Assembly: GCA_002428905.1 (NCBI GenBank)
Contig: DIYD01000268.1
Location: forward strand, 1 to 6,739
Length of the DNA stretch: 6,739 nucleotides
Origin: Bacteroidetes bacterium UBA6063
GTDB taxonomy: Bacteria; Bacteroidota; Bacteroidia; NS11-12g; UBA9320
Direction of reading: 5' to 3'
Numbering within the stretch: position 1 is the stretch's first letter; each line of letters begins with the position of its first letter. Position numbers and translations under genes: made by a program. Under the pieces are notes generated by a model. That model was not told the origin of the DNA and made no database searches. It saw only the letters and a program-made list of their open reading frames with translations. Shown here piece by piece: positions 1 through 6,468 of the stretch.

Positions 1-398
1 TTACACTGAAAGACATCAATAATATGTTCGATCAAATGGCGCACGTACAGGAGGCCTTTATTGCCTCAGGTGGGTGCCACGCCTCAGCCGCCTTCGATGC
101 CGACAATAATTTGTTGGTTATTCGGGAAGATATCGGCCGTCATAATGCTGTTGACAAGGTAATAGGACACTTACTAAACTCCCGTGATATAGTAAAGGCA
201 AAAGTACTGTTGGTGAGCGGTAGGGTTTCTTATGAAATTGTATCCAAAGCCTACTATGCGGGTATTCCCATACTTGCGGCGATCTCCGCACCATCAAGTT
301 TGGCGGTGAAAATTGCCAATCAATTCGGTGTGAGCCTGTTAGGTTTCTGTAGAACCGACAAACTTACGGCGTATAGTCATCCCGATCGAATTCAATAA
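1..398 (+). CDS. fdhD: Formate dehydrogenase accessory sulfurtransferase FdhD, C-terminal part (5' end outside window)
   Basis: Only the last 131 codons are present; the reading frame is open from base 3, and the ATG at 24 is internal, not the start. Family-typical blocks are visible: GGCHASAAFD, then REDIGRHNAVDKVIG, then LLVSGRVSYEIVSKA and GIPILAAISAPSSLAV, ending with a GFCR-type motif. FdhD proteins take sulfur from a cysteine desulfurase (IscS in E. coli) and pass it to the molybdenum cofactor of formate dehydrogenase, which is needed for activity; they act in the cytoplasm. The catalytic CxxC motif of the family lies upstream and cannot be checked here. It sits 92 bases ahead of the formate dehydrogenase genes on the same strand with no convincing terminator between, so co-transcription is plausible. 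In fds operons the FdhD homologue (fdsC) follows the structural genes; here it precedes them. Confidence 0.94.
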   Translation, partial: TLKDINNMFDQMAHVQEAFIASGGCHASAAFDADNNLLVIREDIGRHNAVDKVIGHLLNSRDIVKAKVLLVSGRVSYEIVSKAYYAGIPILAAISAPSSLAVKIANQFGVSLLGFCRTDKLTAYSHPDRIQ

Positions 399-490
399 AC
401 ACGATATTATTCATAGTGCCATTTTATGGATTTCCAAGAAAAAATCGATAATTTGGACAGCAAACATAGCTGAGTGAATAATAGGATTTT

Positions 491-2146
491 ATGGGAAAGA
501 ATTTAAGCGAATTATCAGGACGCGGAGGAATCGTCGATAACCTGTTTGAGAAGATGGGCAAGGCGGCCGAGAAAACCGGAACCGTTTCGCAGGAAGAATT
601 AGATCAACTAGCCGAAGATTTCCTGATTGGGAAAGCAAACACCTATGGTACGATTACGGCGTACGACTTTATGAAACCCGAAAACAAGGGTAAAAAAGCA
701 TATGTATGTAATGGTTCGGCTTGCCTGTGTGCAGGTACGCAGGAAAAGGTGAAATCCGAACTGGCTAAGCATTACAAAGAAGAAGAAATTGGCCACATGA
801 CCTGCTTAGGTCGCTGCCATGAGAATTCGGCATTCAACGTTGCCGGCAGTAATTTCTCTGGCGATGCCATCCAGAATTTGAGTCAGATTGTGAGCACTCA
901 GGGTGCTTTACAAGCGGCTGATAATTATCATGTAAAGGCGAATAAAGAAGTATTGACCATGGCATTTACGGATGTGGATACGCATTATAAGCTACTCAAA
1001 TCAGTGCTTGACCGTTCACAGGAAGACGTACTCGAGGAGGTAAAAAAATCCAATATTCGGGGCAGAGGTGGTGCTGGATTCCCTATGGGGGTGAAGTGGG
1101 ATTTCTGTCGTAAAGCGGAGTCGGATAAGAAGTTCATCATTTGCAACGCCGATGAAGGTGATCCTGGAGCATATTCCGATCGTTATTTACTCGAAGAACG
1201 TCCGCATTCCGTTTTATTCGGTATGATGGTAGGTGGTTATTGTATGGGTGCACAATGGGGCATCTTGTATATACGTGCTGAATATCCCGAATCGGTCGAT
1301 ATTATCCAAAATGCCATTCAGGAATTACGCGATCGCAACCTGTTGGGTGAAAACATTCTGGGTTCTGGGTTTGACTTCGATTTCAAAGTAATAAAGGCAC
1401 AAGGCGCCTATATCTGTGGGGAAGAGACGGCATTGATTAATTCCATTGAAGGTCAACGTCCTGAAGTGAGAACACGGCCGCCATTTCCCGCAATTCAAGG
1501 ACTGTTTAATAAGCCCACCATTGTCAACAATGTAGAAACATTGGCTGCCGTTCACTGGATTATAGAAAATGGGGGTGAAGCCTATGCTGCACTCGGTACG
1601 GATAAATCAACCGGAACAAAATTGGTGTGTCTTGATTCGTTCTTTAATAATCCAGGCATGTACGAAGTGGAGATGGGTACTTCCTTGCGTACTGTAATCG
1701 ATGATTTCGGAGGAGGTTTCAAAGCGCCGGTTAAAGCTATGCACATTGGAGGACCGTTGGGAGGAATGGTTCCGGTAAGTAAGATTGACGAATTGTCCAT
1801 TGATTTTGAGTCGTTTGCAGAGGGTGGCTTTTTGTTGGGGCATGCTTCCGTGGTGTGTATCCCCGAATCGATGCCAATGATGGAATACCTTGAACATTTA
1901 ATGGATTTTGCAGCCTATGAAAGCTGTGGAAAGTGTTTCCCATGTCGATTGGGTACAACGCGTGGACAGGAAATGTTCTCTAAAGCCTTGAACGAAGGCT
2001 ATAAAATTGATCGAAATCTCTTAAACGATTTATTGAATACACTTCAGGAAGGATCATTGTGTGCACATGGGGGAGGTATTCCACTTCCGGTGAAAAACGC
2101 ACTGCAATACTTCGACGATGAATTAAAACAATACTTCGCAAACTAA
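491..2146 (+). CDS. fdhB: NAD-dependent formate dehydrogenase beta subunit (NuoE-NuoF fusion, diaphorase)
   Basis: A 551-aa soluble flavoprotein that passes electrons from the catalytic subunit to NAD+. Residues about 30-140 form a NuoE-like thioredoxin-fold domain with a [2Fe-2S] signature, C73/C78 and C105/C109. Residues about 160-551 are NuoF-like: RGRGGAGFP (190-198), NADEGDPGAYSDR (219-231) and GAYICGEETAL (305-315) form the FMN/NADH site, and ESCGKCFPCR (477-486) gives C479, C482 and C485, which with C524 in SLCAHGGG would hold a [4Fe-4S] cluster. No extra C-terminal ferredoxin domain is present, unlike HndC-type relatives. The length resembles the beta subunit of the two-subunit Methylobacterium formate dehydrogenase 1. 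The ATG at 491 is the first start after an in-frame TAG at 482. Complex I NuoF is unlikely because no other nuo gene is present and the next gene is a formate dehydrogenase. Symbol chosen by role. Confidence 0.91.
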   Translation: MGKNLSELSGRGGIVDNLFEKMGKAAEKTGTVSQEELDQLAEDFLIGKANTYGTITAYDFMKPENKGKKAYVCNGSACLCAGTQEKVKSELAKHYKEEEIGHMTCLGRCHENSAFNVAGSNFSGDAIQNLSQIVSTQGALQAADNYHVKANKEVLTMAFTDVDTHYKLLKSVLDRSQEDVLEEVKKSNIRGRGGAGFPMGVKWDFCRKAESDKKFIICNADEGDPGAYSDRYLLEERPHSVLFGMMVGGYCMGAQWGILYIRAEYPESVDIIQNAIQELRDRNLLGENILGSGFDFDFKVIKAQGAYICGEETALINSIEGQRPEVRTRPPFPAIQGLFNKPTIVNNVETLAAVHWIIENGGEAYAALGTDKSTGTKLVCLDSFFNNPGMYEVEMGTSLRTVIDDFGGGFKAPVKAMHIGGPLGGMVPVSKIDELSIDFESFAEGGFLLGHASVVCIPESMPMMEYLEHLMDFAAYESCGKCFPCRLGTTRGQEMFSKALNEGYKIDRNLLNDLLNTLQEGSLCAHGGGIPLPVKNALQYFDDELKQYFAN

Positions 2147-2174
2147 TCAACAGAACAAGATAACAGAGACAGAA

Positions 2175-4922
2175 ATGAACAGAGTTGCTTACATAAATAA
2201 TCAGCCACACGAGTTTTTAGAAGGAGAGACCATTTTAAAGTTTGTAAAACGAGTTACGGGCAAAGAGAAGCTGATTCCAACACTTTGCGACGCACCGAAT
2301 CTAGATCCGTTTGGATCCTGTCGGGTTTGTAGCGTAGATGTTGCATTGGAACAGGATGGTAAAACCAAAACCATGGCTTCATGCCATACACCGGTGACCT
2401 CAGGGCAATACATCTATCCCGATTCAAAAGAGGTGAAAAAACTTCGAAAGAACATTATGGAGTTGGTATTAACCGACCATCCATTGGATTGCTTAACCTG
2501 TGAGGTGAACGGTAATTGTGAGCTACAAGATGTTGCTGCTCAGGTAGGTATACGCGAAGTGCGTTACCCGGAAGGAAAGAATCACCTCGACAGAGAAAAG
2601 GATTTAAGCCATCCATATATGACTTCAGACATGTCGAAATGCATACCCTGTTATCGTTGTGTACGTGCGTGTGATGAAGTACAGGGAAGCTTTGTATTAA
2701 GCATGGCCGGTAGAGGTTTTGATAGTCACATTGTAAAAGGTGCGGACACAACGTTTATGGAGTCGGATTGTGTGAGCTGTGGAGCATGTGCACAAGCATG
2801 TCCAACTTCTGCGATATCGGATGTATTTCATTCGAAAGCCGTGGAAGCAGACGAGACAACGCGAACCATATGTACCTACTGTGGAGTTGGATGTAACCTG
2901 GAAGTAAGCACGGCAAACGGAGAAATTCTTTCCATTCAGGCGCCTTACGATGCGCAGGCTAATGGCGGTCATACCTGCTTAAAGGGTCGTTACGCGTTCA
3001 AATTCTATGACCATCCTGATCGCTTGCGTTCACCATTGATCAAACGTAACGGCAAGTTCGAAGAGGCCACATGGGATGAAGCGTATGATCATATTGTAAA
3101 CGAACTGAATCGCATCAAGGCAGAACACGGTCCAGATTCAATTGCGGGTATTTCTTCTGCACGTACGCCAAATGAAGAGAACTATCTTATGCAGAAGTTT
3201 ATTCGCGCGGTGGTGGGAACCAATAATATTGACTGTTGTGCACGTGTATGCCACTCGCCAACGGCTTTAGGTATGCAACGCGCATTTGGAACAGGTGCGG
3301 CAACAAATTCGATTGACGATCTCAATCACACCGATTGTATACTGGTTATTGGTGCCAATCCTACGGATGCACATCCGGTTACTGGAGTGAAGATTAAACA
3401 GAAGTTTATGAAGGGGGTAACGAGTATCGTTATCGATCCGCGTAAGATTGAACTTGCAAAATATGCGACATATCACTTACAACTACGTCCTGGTACCAAT
3501 GTGGCGATGTTGAATATGATGTTGTATTACATCATTACTGAGGGATGGGCGGATGATGCTTTTGTTGCAGAACGCACCGAAGGATATGAAGACTTGAAAA
3601 AGGAGATTTTGAATCTCGATATGGATGAGATGGAACGATTAACCGGCGTAGATCGCAATTTGGTTAAGGAGGCAACTCAAGCCTATGCAAGTTCCAAAGC
3701 AGCCATGGAGTTCCACGGTTTAGGTGTAACAGAGCATTCGCAAGGTACATTTGCGATCCAGTTAATTGCTGATTTGGTGATGATTACTGGAAACGTGGGT
3801 AAAAAAGGTGCCGGAATGAATCCGTTACGCGGACAAAATAATGTTCAGGGTGCTGCTGATATGGGGGCACAACCTCATCAGGGTGCGGGATATCTCGATG
3901 TAACAGATCCTGAAATAAATCACCGTTACAACACATTCTACAAATCGGATGTTCCGAGTCATGTCGGCTATAAAATTCCGGAGATGTTTGATGCTGCCAT
4001 CAACGGCGACTTAAAAGCACTATGGATCATTGGTGAGGACGTGGTTCAGACGGATCCAAACACCAATAAGGTTATTAAGGCAATGGAAAGTGTGGACTTA
4101 CTTGTAGTTCAGGAATTGTTTATGACCGAGACTGCAGAACGTGCCACAGTGATTTTACCCGGATCCAGTTTCTTAGAAAAAGAAGGAACATTTACCAATG
4201 GTGAACGACGAATTCAGCGTGTGAACAAGGTGGTGGAACCGTTGGAAGGTACAAAGCCTGATGGGCAAATCATTATTGACGTAATGAACCGCATGGGATA
4301 TGACCAACCCGATTACACGGCTGCTGGTGTTTTGGAAGAAATCGCTCAGATCGTGCCTTTCTTTGCCGGTGTTAAATGGGAAGAGCTTGGCGAAAACGGT
4401 AAGCAATGGCCCGTAAAACCAGATGGCACCGATACTCAAATGCTTCATACCGATCAATTCAAACATGGTAAGGGCCAGTTTGCATTCTTCCCATTTGAAG
4501 AGTCCAAAGAGTTGGAGAAATACCAGAAAGACTATCCGTACATCATAACCACAAACCGGGAGCTGGAGCACTACAATTGTGGTGCGATGACCAGAAGAAC
4601 AGGTAACGTAGAGATATTAACGGAGGATGTTTTATTGATCAACCCGGAAGATGCCGCGAAAGAGGGCATTGAAGATGGAGACTTTGTTTGTGTTGAATCG
4701 CCAAGAGGTAAGGTGGACATCAAAGCGGAAATAAGCGATGAAATGAAGCCTGGAATTCTGAGTTCAACCTTCCACTTTCCAGAGGTGATGTTGAATATTA
4801 TCACGTCTGATGAGCACTGTTCAGAAGCAATGTGCCCTGAATATAAGGTGGTTAGTTGTCGAATTCGAAAGAGTAAAGGAAAATTCAAACAGCTGGCTGA
4901 GGCGGAAGCTGATAGACAATAA
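2175..4922 (+). CDS. fdhA: NAD-dependent formate dehydrogenase alpha (catalytic) subunit, NuoG-like head plus Mo/W-bisPGD domain
   Basis: A 915-aa catalytic subunit that oxidises formate to CO2 (reversible in several homologues), in the cytoplasm. The N-terminal NuoG-like part carries a [2Fe-2S] site (C38, C49, C52, C70), a His-Cys3 [4Fe-4S] site (H102, C106, C109, C115) and two ferredoxin clusters (C156/C159/C162/C166 and C199/C202/C205/C209). The molybdopterin domain starts with TICTYCGVGC and a further cluster (C233, C236, C240, C268), followed by K270 of CLKG. The active site is C359-H360 (RVCHSPT; codon TGC, so not selenocysteine). R552 in LRGQNNVQG lies 193 residues further, the same spacing as Sec140-Arg333 in E. 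coli FdhF. The C-terminal cofactor-binding part contains HYNCGAMTRRTGN. No Tat signal or membrane segment is visible. It lies 28 bases after the beta gene and is followed by a terminator. Mo and W cannot be distinguished from sequence alone. Confidence 0.96.
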   Translation: MNRVAYINNQPHEFLEGETILKFVKRVTGKEKLIPTLCDAPNLDPFGSCRVCSVDVALEQDGKTKTMASCHTPVTSGQYIYPDSKEVKKLRKNIMELVLTDHPLDCLTCEVNGNCELQDVAAQVGIREVRYPEGKNHLDREKDLSHPYMTSDMSKCIPCYRCVRACDEVQGSFVLSMAGRGFDSHIVKGADTTFMESDCVSCGACAQACPTSAISDVFHSKAVEADETTRTICTYCGVGCNLEVSTANGEILSIQAPYDAQANGGHTCLKGRYAFKFYDHPDRLRSPLIKRNGKFEEATWDEAYDHIVNELNRIKAEHGPDSIAGISSARTPNEENYLMQKFIRAVVGTNNIDCCARVCHSPTALGMQRAFGTGAATNSIDDLNHTDCILVIGANPTDAHPVTGVKIKQKFMKGVTSIVIDPRKIELAKYATYHLQLRPGTNVAMLNMMLYYIITEGWADDAFVAERTEGYEDLKKEILNLDMDEMERLTGVDRNLVKEATQAYASSKAAMEFHGLGVTEHSQGTFAIQLIADLVMITGNVGKKGAGMNPLRGQNNVQGAADMGAQPHQGAGYLDVTDPEINHRYNTFYKSDVPSHVGYKIPEMFDAAINGDLKALWIIGEDVVQTDPNTNKVIKAMESVDLLVVQELFMTETAERATVILPGSSFLEKEGTFTNGERRIQRVNKVVEPLEGTKPDGQIIIDVMNRMGYDQPDYTAAGVLEEIAQIVPFFAGVKWEELGENGKQWPVKPDGTDTQMLHTDQFKHGKGQFAFFPFEESKELEKYQKDYPYIITTNRELEHYNCGAMTRRTGNVEILTEDVLLINPEDAAKEGIEDGDFVCVESPRGKVDIKAEISDEMKPGILSSTFHFPEVMLNIITSDEHCSEAMCPEYKVVSCRIRKSKGKFKQLAEAEADRQ

Positions 4923-4927
4923 CATGG

Positions 4928-4956
4928 AAAGCCAGAGTATCTTACTTTGGCTTTTT
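4928..4956 (+). terminator. Intrinsic terminator of the formate dehydrogenase operon
   Basis: It begins six bases after the fdhA stop codon. The stem pairs 4928-4938 with 4944-4954 (11 pairs, one G-T wobble at 4935/4947) around a five-base loop ATCTT, and runs into TTTTT at 4952-4956. It closes the formate dehydrogenase transcription unit. Read on the minus strand, the same hairpin is followed only by TTTCC, so it may act weakly on transcripts coming from the lipoprotein gene. Confidence 0.87.
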
Positions 4957-4964
4957 ACATATGC

Positions 4965-4984
4965 ACACATTAGATTCTATGTGT
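4965..4984. repeat. Short inverted repeat ACACAT/ATGTGT in the gap before the small zinc-ribbon gene
   Basis: ACACAT at 4965-4970 and ATGTGT at 4979-4984 are perfect six-base arms around an eight-base spacer. It lies between the terminator and the gene starting at 5039, so it could be an operator half-site pair or a small hairpin in a leader. No T-tract follows, so it is not a terminator. A six-base match in AT-rich DNA may be chance. Confidence 0.25.
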
Positions 4985-5038
4985 ACTTGTATAATTGGTA
5001 ACTTTTGGATAGGCATAATCGTTTAAACTGGGTGCATC

Positions 5039-5323
5039 ATGAATGACAAACAGCTTGAAAAATGCCCGATCTGTTCCGGTGAGTTAGAATCCGGATATCT
5101 TCAGGGAAGCGTAGAAACCTTAATTCACGGATTGGGATGGAGAAGCGATGCAGATATGAAACGTTCCTGGTGGAAACGTAATCTTGGGTTTACCAAGTGG
5201 CTTGGACGTTGGAAATATCAGGCGCAGCATTGTAACGCATGTAAGTACTACTTCTTTGAAGCGAAGGAACGACCGCATTTGCAACAAGCCGATTCTAAAG
5301 ATAAGTATAGAAATAACGAGTAG
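5039..5323 (+). CDS. Small four-cysteine protein, probable zinc ribbon (DUF6487-like)
   Basis: A 94-aa protein with CPIC at residues 9-12 and CNAC at 65-68, an arrangement that would bind one zinc ion as a zinc ribbon. The start (CPxCxGELExGYLQG, then a W-containing segment) resembles small bacterial proteins of the DUF6487 type; this is recalled from pattern and not searched. The middle, residues 34-60, is basic and holds all five tryptophans (W34, W44, W45, W54, W58), suggesting a nucleic-acid or membrane-surface contact rather than catalysis. No signal peptide or transmembrane helix is visible, so it should be cytoplasmic. It follows the formate dehydrogenase terminator by 82 bases and is probably transcribed on its own, although no consensus Bacteroidota promoter could be found. 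Its stop codon is one base from that of the convergent lipoprotein gene. The function is unknown. Confidence 0.78.
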   Translation: MNDKQLEKCPICSGELESGYLQGSVETLIHGLGWRSDADMKRSWWKRNLGFTKWLGRWKYQAQHCNACKYYFFEAKERPHLQQADSKDKYRNNE

Positions 5324-5324
5324 A

Positions 5325-5990
5325 CTACTTCCTGTAAACGATCGTTAGTTTTGGTCGAATGCTTTCGTCCTTGTGGTCGGAAGAGGCAAACACAATCGAT
5401 CTATAATAATGTTCGGAACGGATGCGCATAAGCATACCGTGATTCGTGGAAGGACGATCGTACCAACCTTTTACAAATGAAGTAATGTCTACTTCATAGT
5501 CCTGGTGTTCCGACACCGATTCGGGTACATTTATGATATCTGAGGAAGATGTTTTCGGTTGATTGTTCCAGGTTACCGTATTTTCTCCCCAGGGTTCCAA
5601 CACTCGTTCTATTTGCCATGCGTTGCTGCCGCTGCGCGATTGGTGTCTTCCTCGACAGGTTGAAGAATTGGGATTATTGTACATGGTCAACCTGGCTGAT
5701 TTTATGGCGGCATTGGCAGGAATAGCACTCAAGTCAAACTCGATCATGCTTCGCATTGCTCCATCGTCAAATCCAAGTGCATACCATGTCCAGGCGACAA
5801 CTTGATTGTCAATGCTATACCCAAAATTGTCCGTTGGTCGTTCGGTGAACAACATGGCATCTTTACCATAATCCGGACCGGGTTGTAAAACAATCTCATG
5901 ATCGCACTTAACCGGATTGGGATCTTTGGAACACGAAGAGAGTAACGATGCTGAAAGAACAGCGGAAAGTAAAACGATTTTGATTTTCAT
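5325..5990 (-). CDS. DNRLRE-domain lipoprotein
   Basis: A 221-aa predicted lipoprotein. Residues 1-19 form a type II signal peptide (K2, K4, then a hydrophobic stretch) with lipobox LSSC and lipidated C20. The following SKDPN is only partly like the acidic Bacteroidota signal that sends lipoproteins to the cell surface, so inner or outer leaflet cannot be decided. Residues about 44-220 match the single beta-sandwich DNRLRE domain (also called CBM96-like): DNFGYSIDNQ (54-63), MIEFDLSAIPANAAIKSARLT (82-102), ENTVTWNNQP (136-145), YEVDITSFVKGWY (165-177), NHGMLMRI (183-190) and RPKLTIVYR at the end. The domain is usually one module of large secreted or cell-wall proteins and is thought to bind carbohydrate or act structurally; here it stands alone. 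There is no enzyme domain. The ATG at 5990 gives a complete signal peptide, supporting this start. Confidence 0.87.
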   Translation of the reverse strand: MKIKIVLLSAVLSASLLSSCSKDPNPVKCDHEIVLQPGPDYGKDAMLFTERPTDNFGYSIDNQVVAWTWYALGFDDGAMRSMIEFDLSAIPANAAIKSARLTMYNNPNSSTCRGRHQSRSGSNAWQIERVLEPWGENTVTWNNQPKTSSSDIINVPESVSEHQDYEVDITSFVKGWYDRPSTNHGMLMRIRSEHYYRSIVFASSDHKDESIRPKLTIVYRK

Positions 5991-6023
5991 AACGGTAAGA
6001 TTTGAATTGAGAAGTTAACCGTT
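5991..6023. repeat. Inverted repeat in the lipoprotein 5' leader
   Basis: AACGGT at 5991-5996 and ACCGTT at 6018-6023 are perfect six-base arms with a 21-base spacer. In the minus-strand transcript the 3' arm touches the ATG of the lipoprotein gene, so pairing could limit translation start. On the plus strand the second arm is followed by six Ts (6022-6027), which looks terminator-like, but the loop is large and the stem weak. Function is uncertain and chance is possible. Confidence 0.25.
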
Positions 6024-6162
6024 TTTTATCTCTTCATGAAAGCGAAGCCAAAACGATGTTGGTCCTATGACAAATAATGTTAGTTATAAAATGGTATATA
6101 CTTTCTTAAACAACTGAAAATCAAATATTTATGCTGGATGTAAAATTTTGTTCTGATTTATC
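6024..6162. other. AT-rich intergenic stretch, no gene seen
   Basis: Together with the flanking elements this is part of the roughly 480-base divergent gap between the lipoprotein and the trans-sulfuration gene. It should contain the lipoprotein promoter, but no minus-strand match to TAnnTTTG with a correctly placed TTG was found; the closest is AATATTTG (complement of 6122-6129), which lacks an upstream partner. No coding frame, RNA gene or convincing repeat is seen. Confidence 0.5.
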
Positions 6163-6194
6163 TTGTTTCGGAATGAAATCCGTTTTTACCTTTG
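6163..6194 (+). promoter_or_regulatory. Bacteroidota-type promoter for the SAM riboswitch transcript
   Basis: TACCTTTG at 6187-6194 matches the -7 element TAnnTTTG exactly, and TTG at 6163-6165 lies 21 bases upstream, within the range reported for the -33 element in this phylum. Transcription would start near 6200, about 20 bases before the first riboswitch helix, which is the expected position. It is inferred from motif and position. Confidence 0.65.
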
Positions 6195-6220
6195 TCGCCG
6201 AAGAAATCGTTCTTTAAAGA

Positions 6221-6326
6221 TTCTTATCAAGAAAAGCTGAGGGATATGGCCCGATGAAGCTTTAGCAACCTACCTCTTAGGGTAAGGTGCTAAATCCAGC
6301 TCCGGTTAAACGGGGAAAGATAAGTC
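6221..6326 (+). promoter_or_regulatory. SAM-I (S-box) riboswitch aptamer
   Basis: The sequence follows the SAM-I consensus closely and binds S-adenosylmethionine in the nascent mRNA. P1 pairs CTTATC (6223-6228) with GATAAG (6319-6324). The conserved core follows: TCAAGA, GAGGGA with TGGCCCGATGAAGC (P2 with its kink-turn), TAGCAACC, P3 (about 6268-6275 with 6280-6288, one bulged A), GGTGCTAA and ATCC (joining 3/4), P4 closed by CTCCG/CGGGG with loop GTTAAA, and GAAAGATAAG at the end. With the terminator downstream, high SAM should stabilise P1 and stop transcription before the trans-sulfuration gene; low SAM should allow read-through. Confidence 0.96.
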
Positions 6327-6344
6327 ACAATTAGTCGAATTAAT

Positions 6345-6359
6345 CACCTTACTCAGGTG
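6345..6359 (+). promoter_or_regulatory. Linker hairpin and possible anti-aptamer strand of the riboswitch
   Basis: CACCT (6345-6349) and AGGTG (6355-6359) can form a small hairpin with loop TACTC between aptamer and terminator. The same strand, 6345-6354, is complementary over ten contiguous pairs (nine Watson-Crick, one G-T) to 6280-6289, the 3' arm of P3 and the start of the conserved joining region. It may therefore compete with the SAM-binding fold. The role is inferred. Confidence 0.45.
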
Positions 6360-6366
6360 TTGTTAT

Positions 6367-6403
6367 AAAGGCTCTTCTGTACTTATCGGAAGAGCCTTTT
6401 TTT
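6367..6403 (+). terminator. Intrinsic terminator of the SAM-I riboswitch
   Basis: The stem pairs 6367-6377 with 6389-6399 (11 Watson-Crick pairs, GC-rich centre GGCTCTTC/GAAGAGCC), extended by a T-G and a G-C pair, with a loop at 6380-6386. Seven Ts follow at 6397-6403. The loop with its closing base (6381-6387, ACTTATC) repeats the P1 5' strand and can pair with GATAAGT at 6319-6325. The hairpin lies 66 bases before the start codon, as expected for transcriptional control. Confidence 0.93.
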
Positions 6404-6468
6404 ATGGCCTTTCCGATGCTGCTCTGATAGTTCTGCAAAGACGTGTTAAACAATTAAAAACTTAAGAA

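Noticed and set aside
458..472. CAGC/GCTG hairpin between fdhD and fdhB as a terminator
   Set aside because: The stem is four bases long and no T-run follows.
4173..4571. A 132-codon open frame on the minus strand inside the formate dehydrogenase alpha gene
   Set aside because: It is antisense to a well-conserved cofactor-binding region, has no recognisable domain and no leader; it is a shadow of the real gene.
491..4922. Complex I (nuoEFG) or NAD-reducing hydrogenase diaphorase module
   Set aside because: The large subunit carries the full formate dehydrogenase active site (Cys-His and Arg), the upstream gene is fdhD, and no other nuo or hydrogenase gene is present.
4990..4995. TATAAT, a perfect sigma-70-type -10 box before the zinc-ribbon gene
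   Set aside because: There is no TTGACA-like partner at the right distance, the host appears to use TAnnTTTG promoters, and the hexamer is common in AT-rich gaps.
5563..5805. An 80-codon open frame on the plus strand inside the lipoprotein gene
   Set aside because: The opposite strand encodes a clear signal peptide and DNRLRE domain across the same bases; the plus-strand product has no family features.
6404..6427. Seven-residue open frame (MAFPMLL) between the riboswitch terminator and the trans-sulfuration gene, a possible leader peptide
   Set aside because: It has only two methionines, no ribosome-binding signal, and regulation is already explained by the riboswitch.
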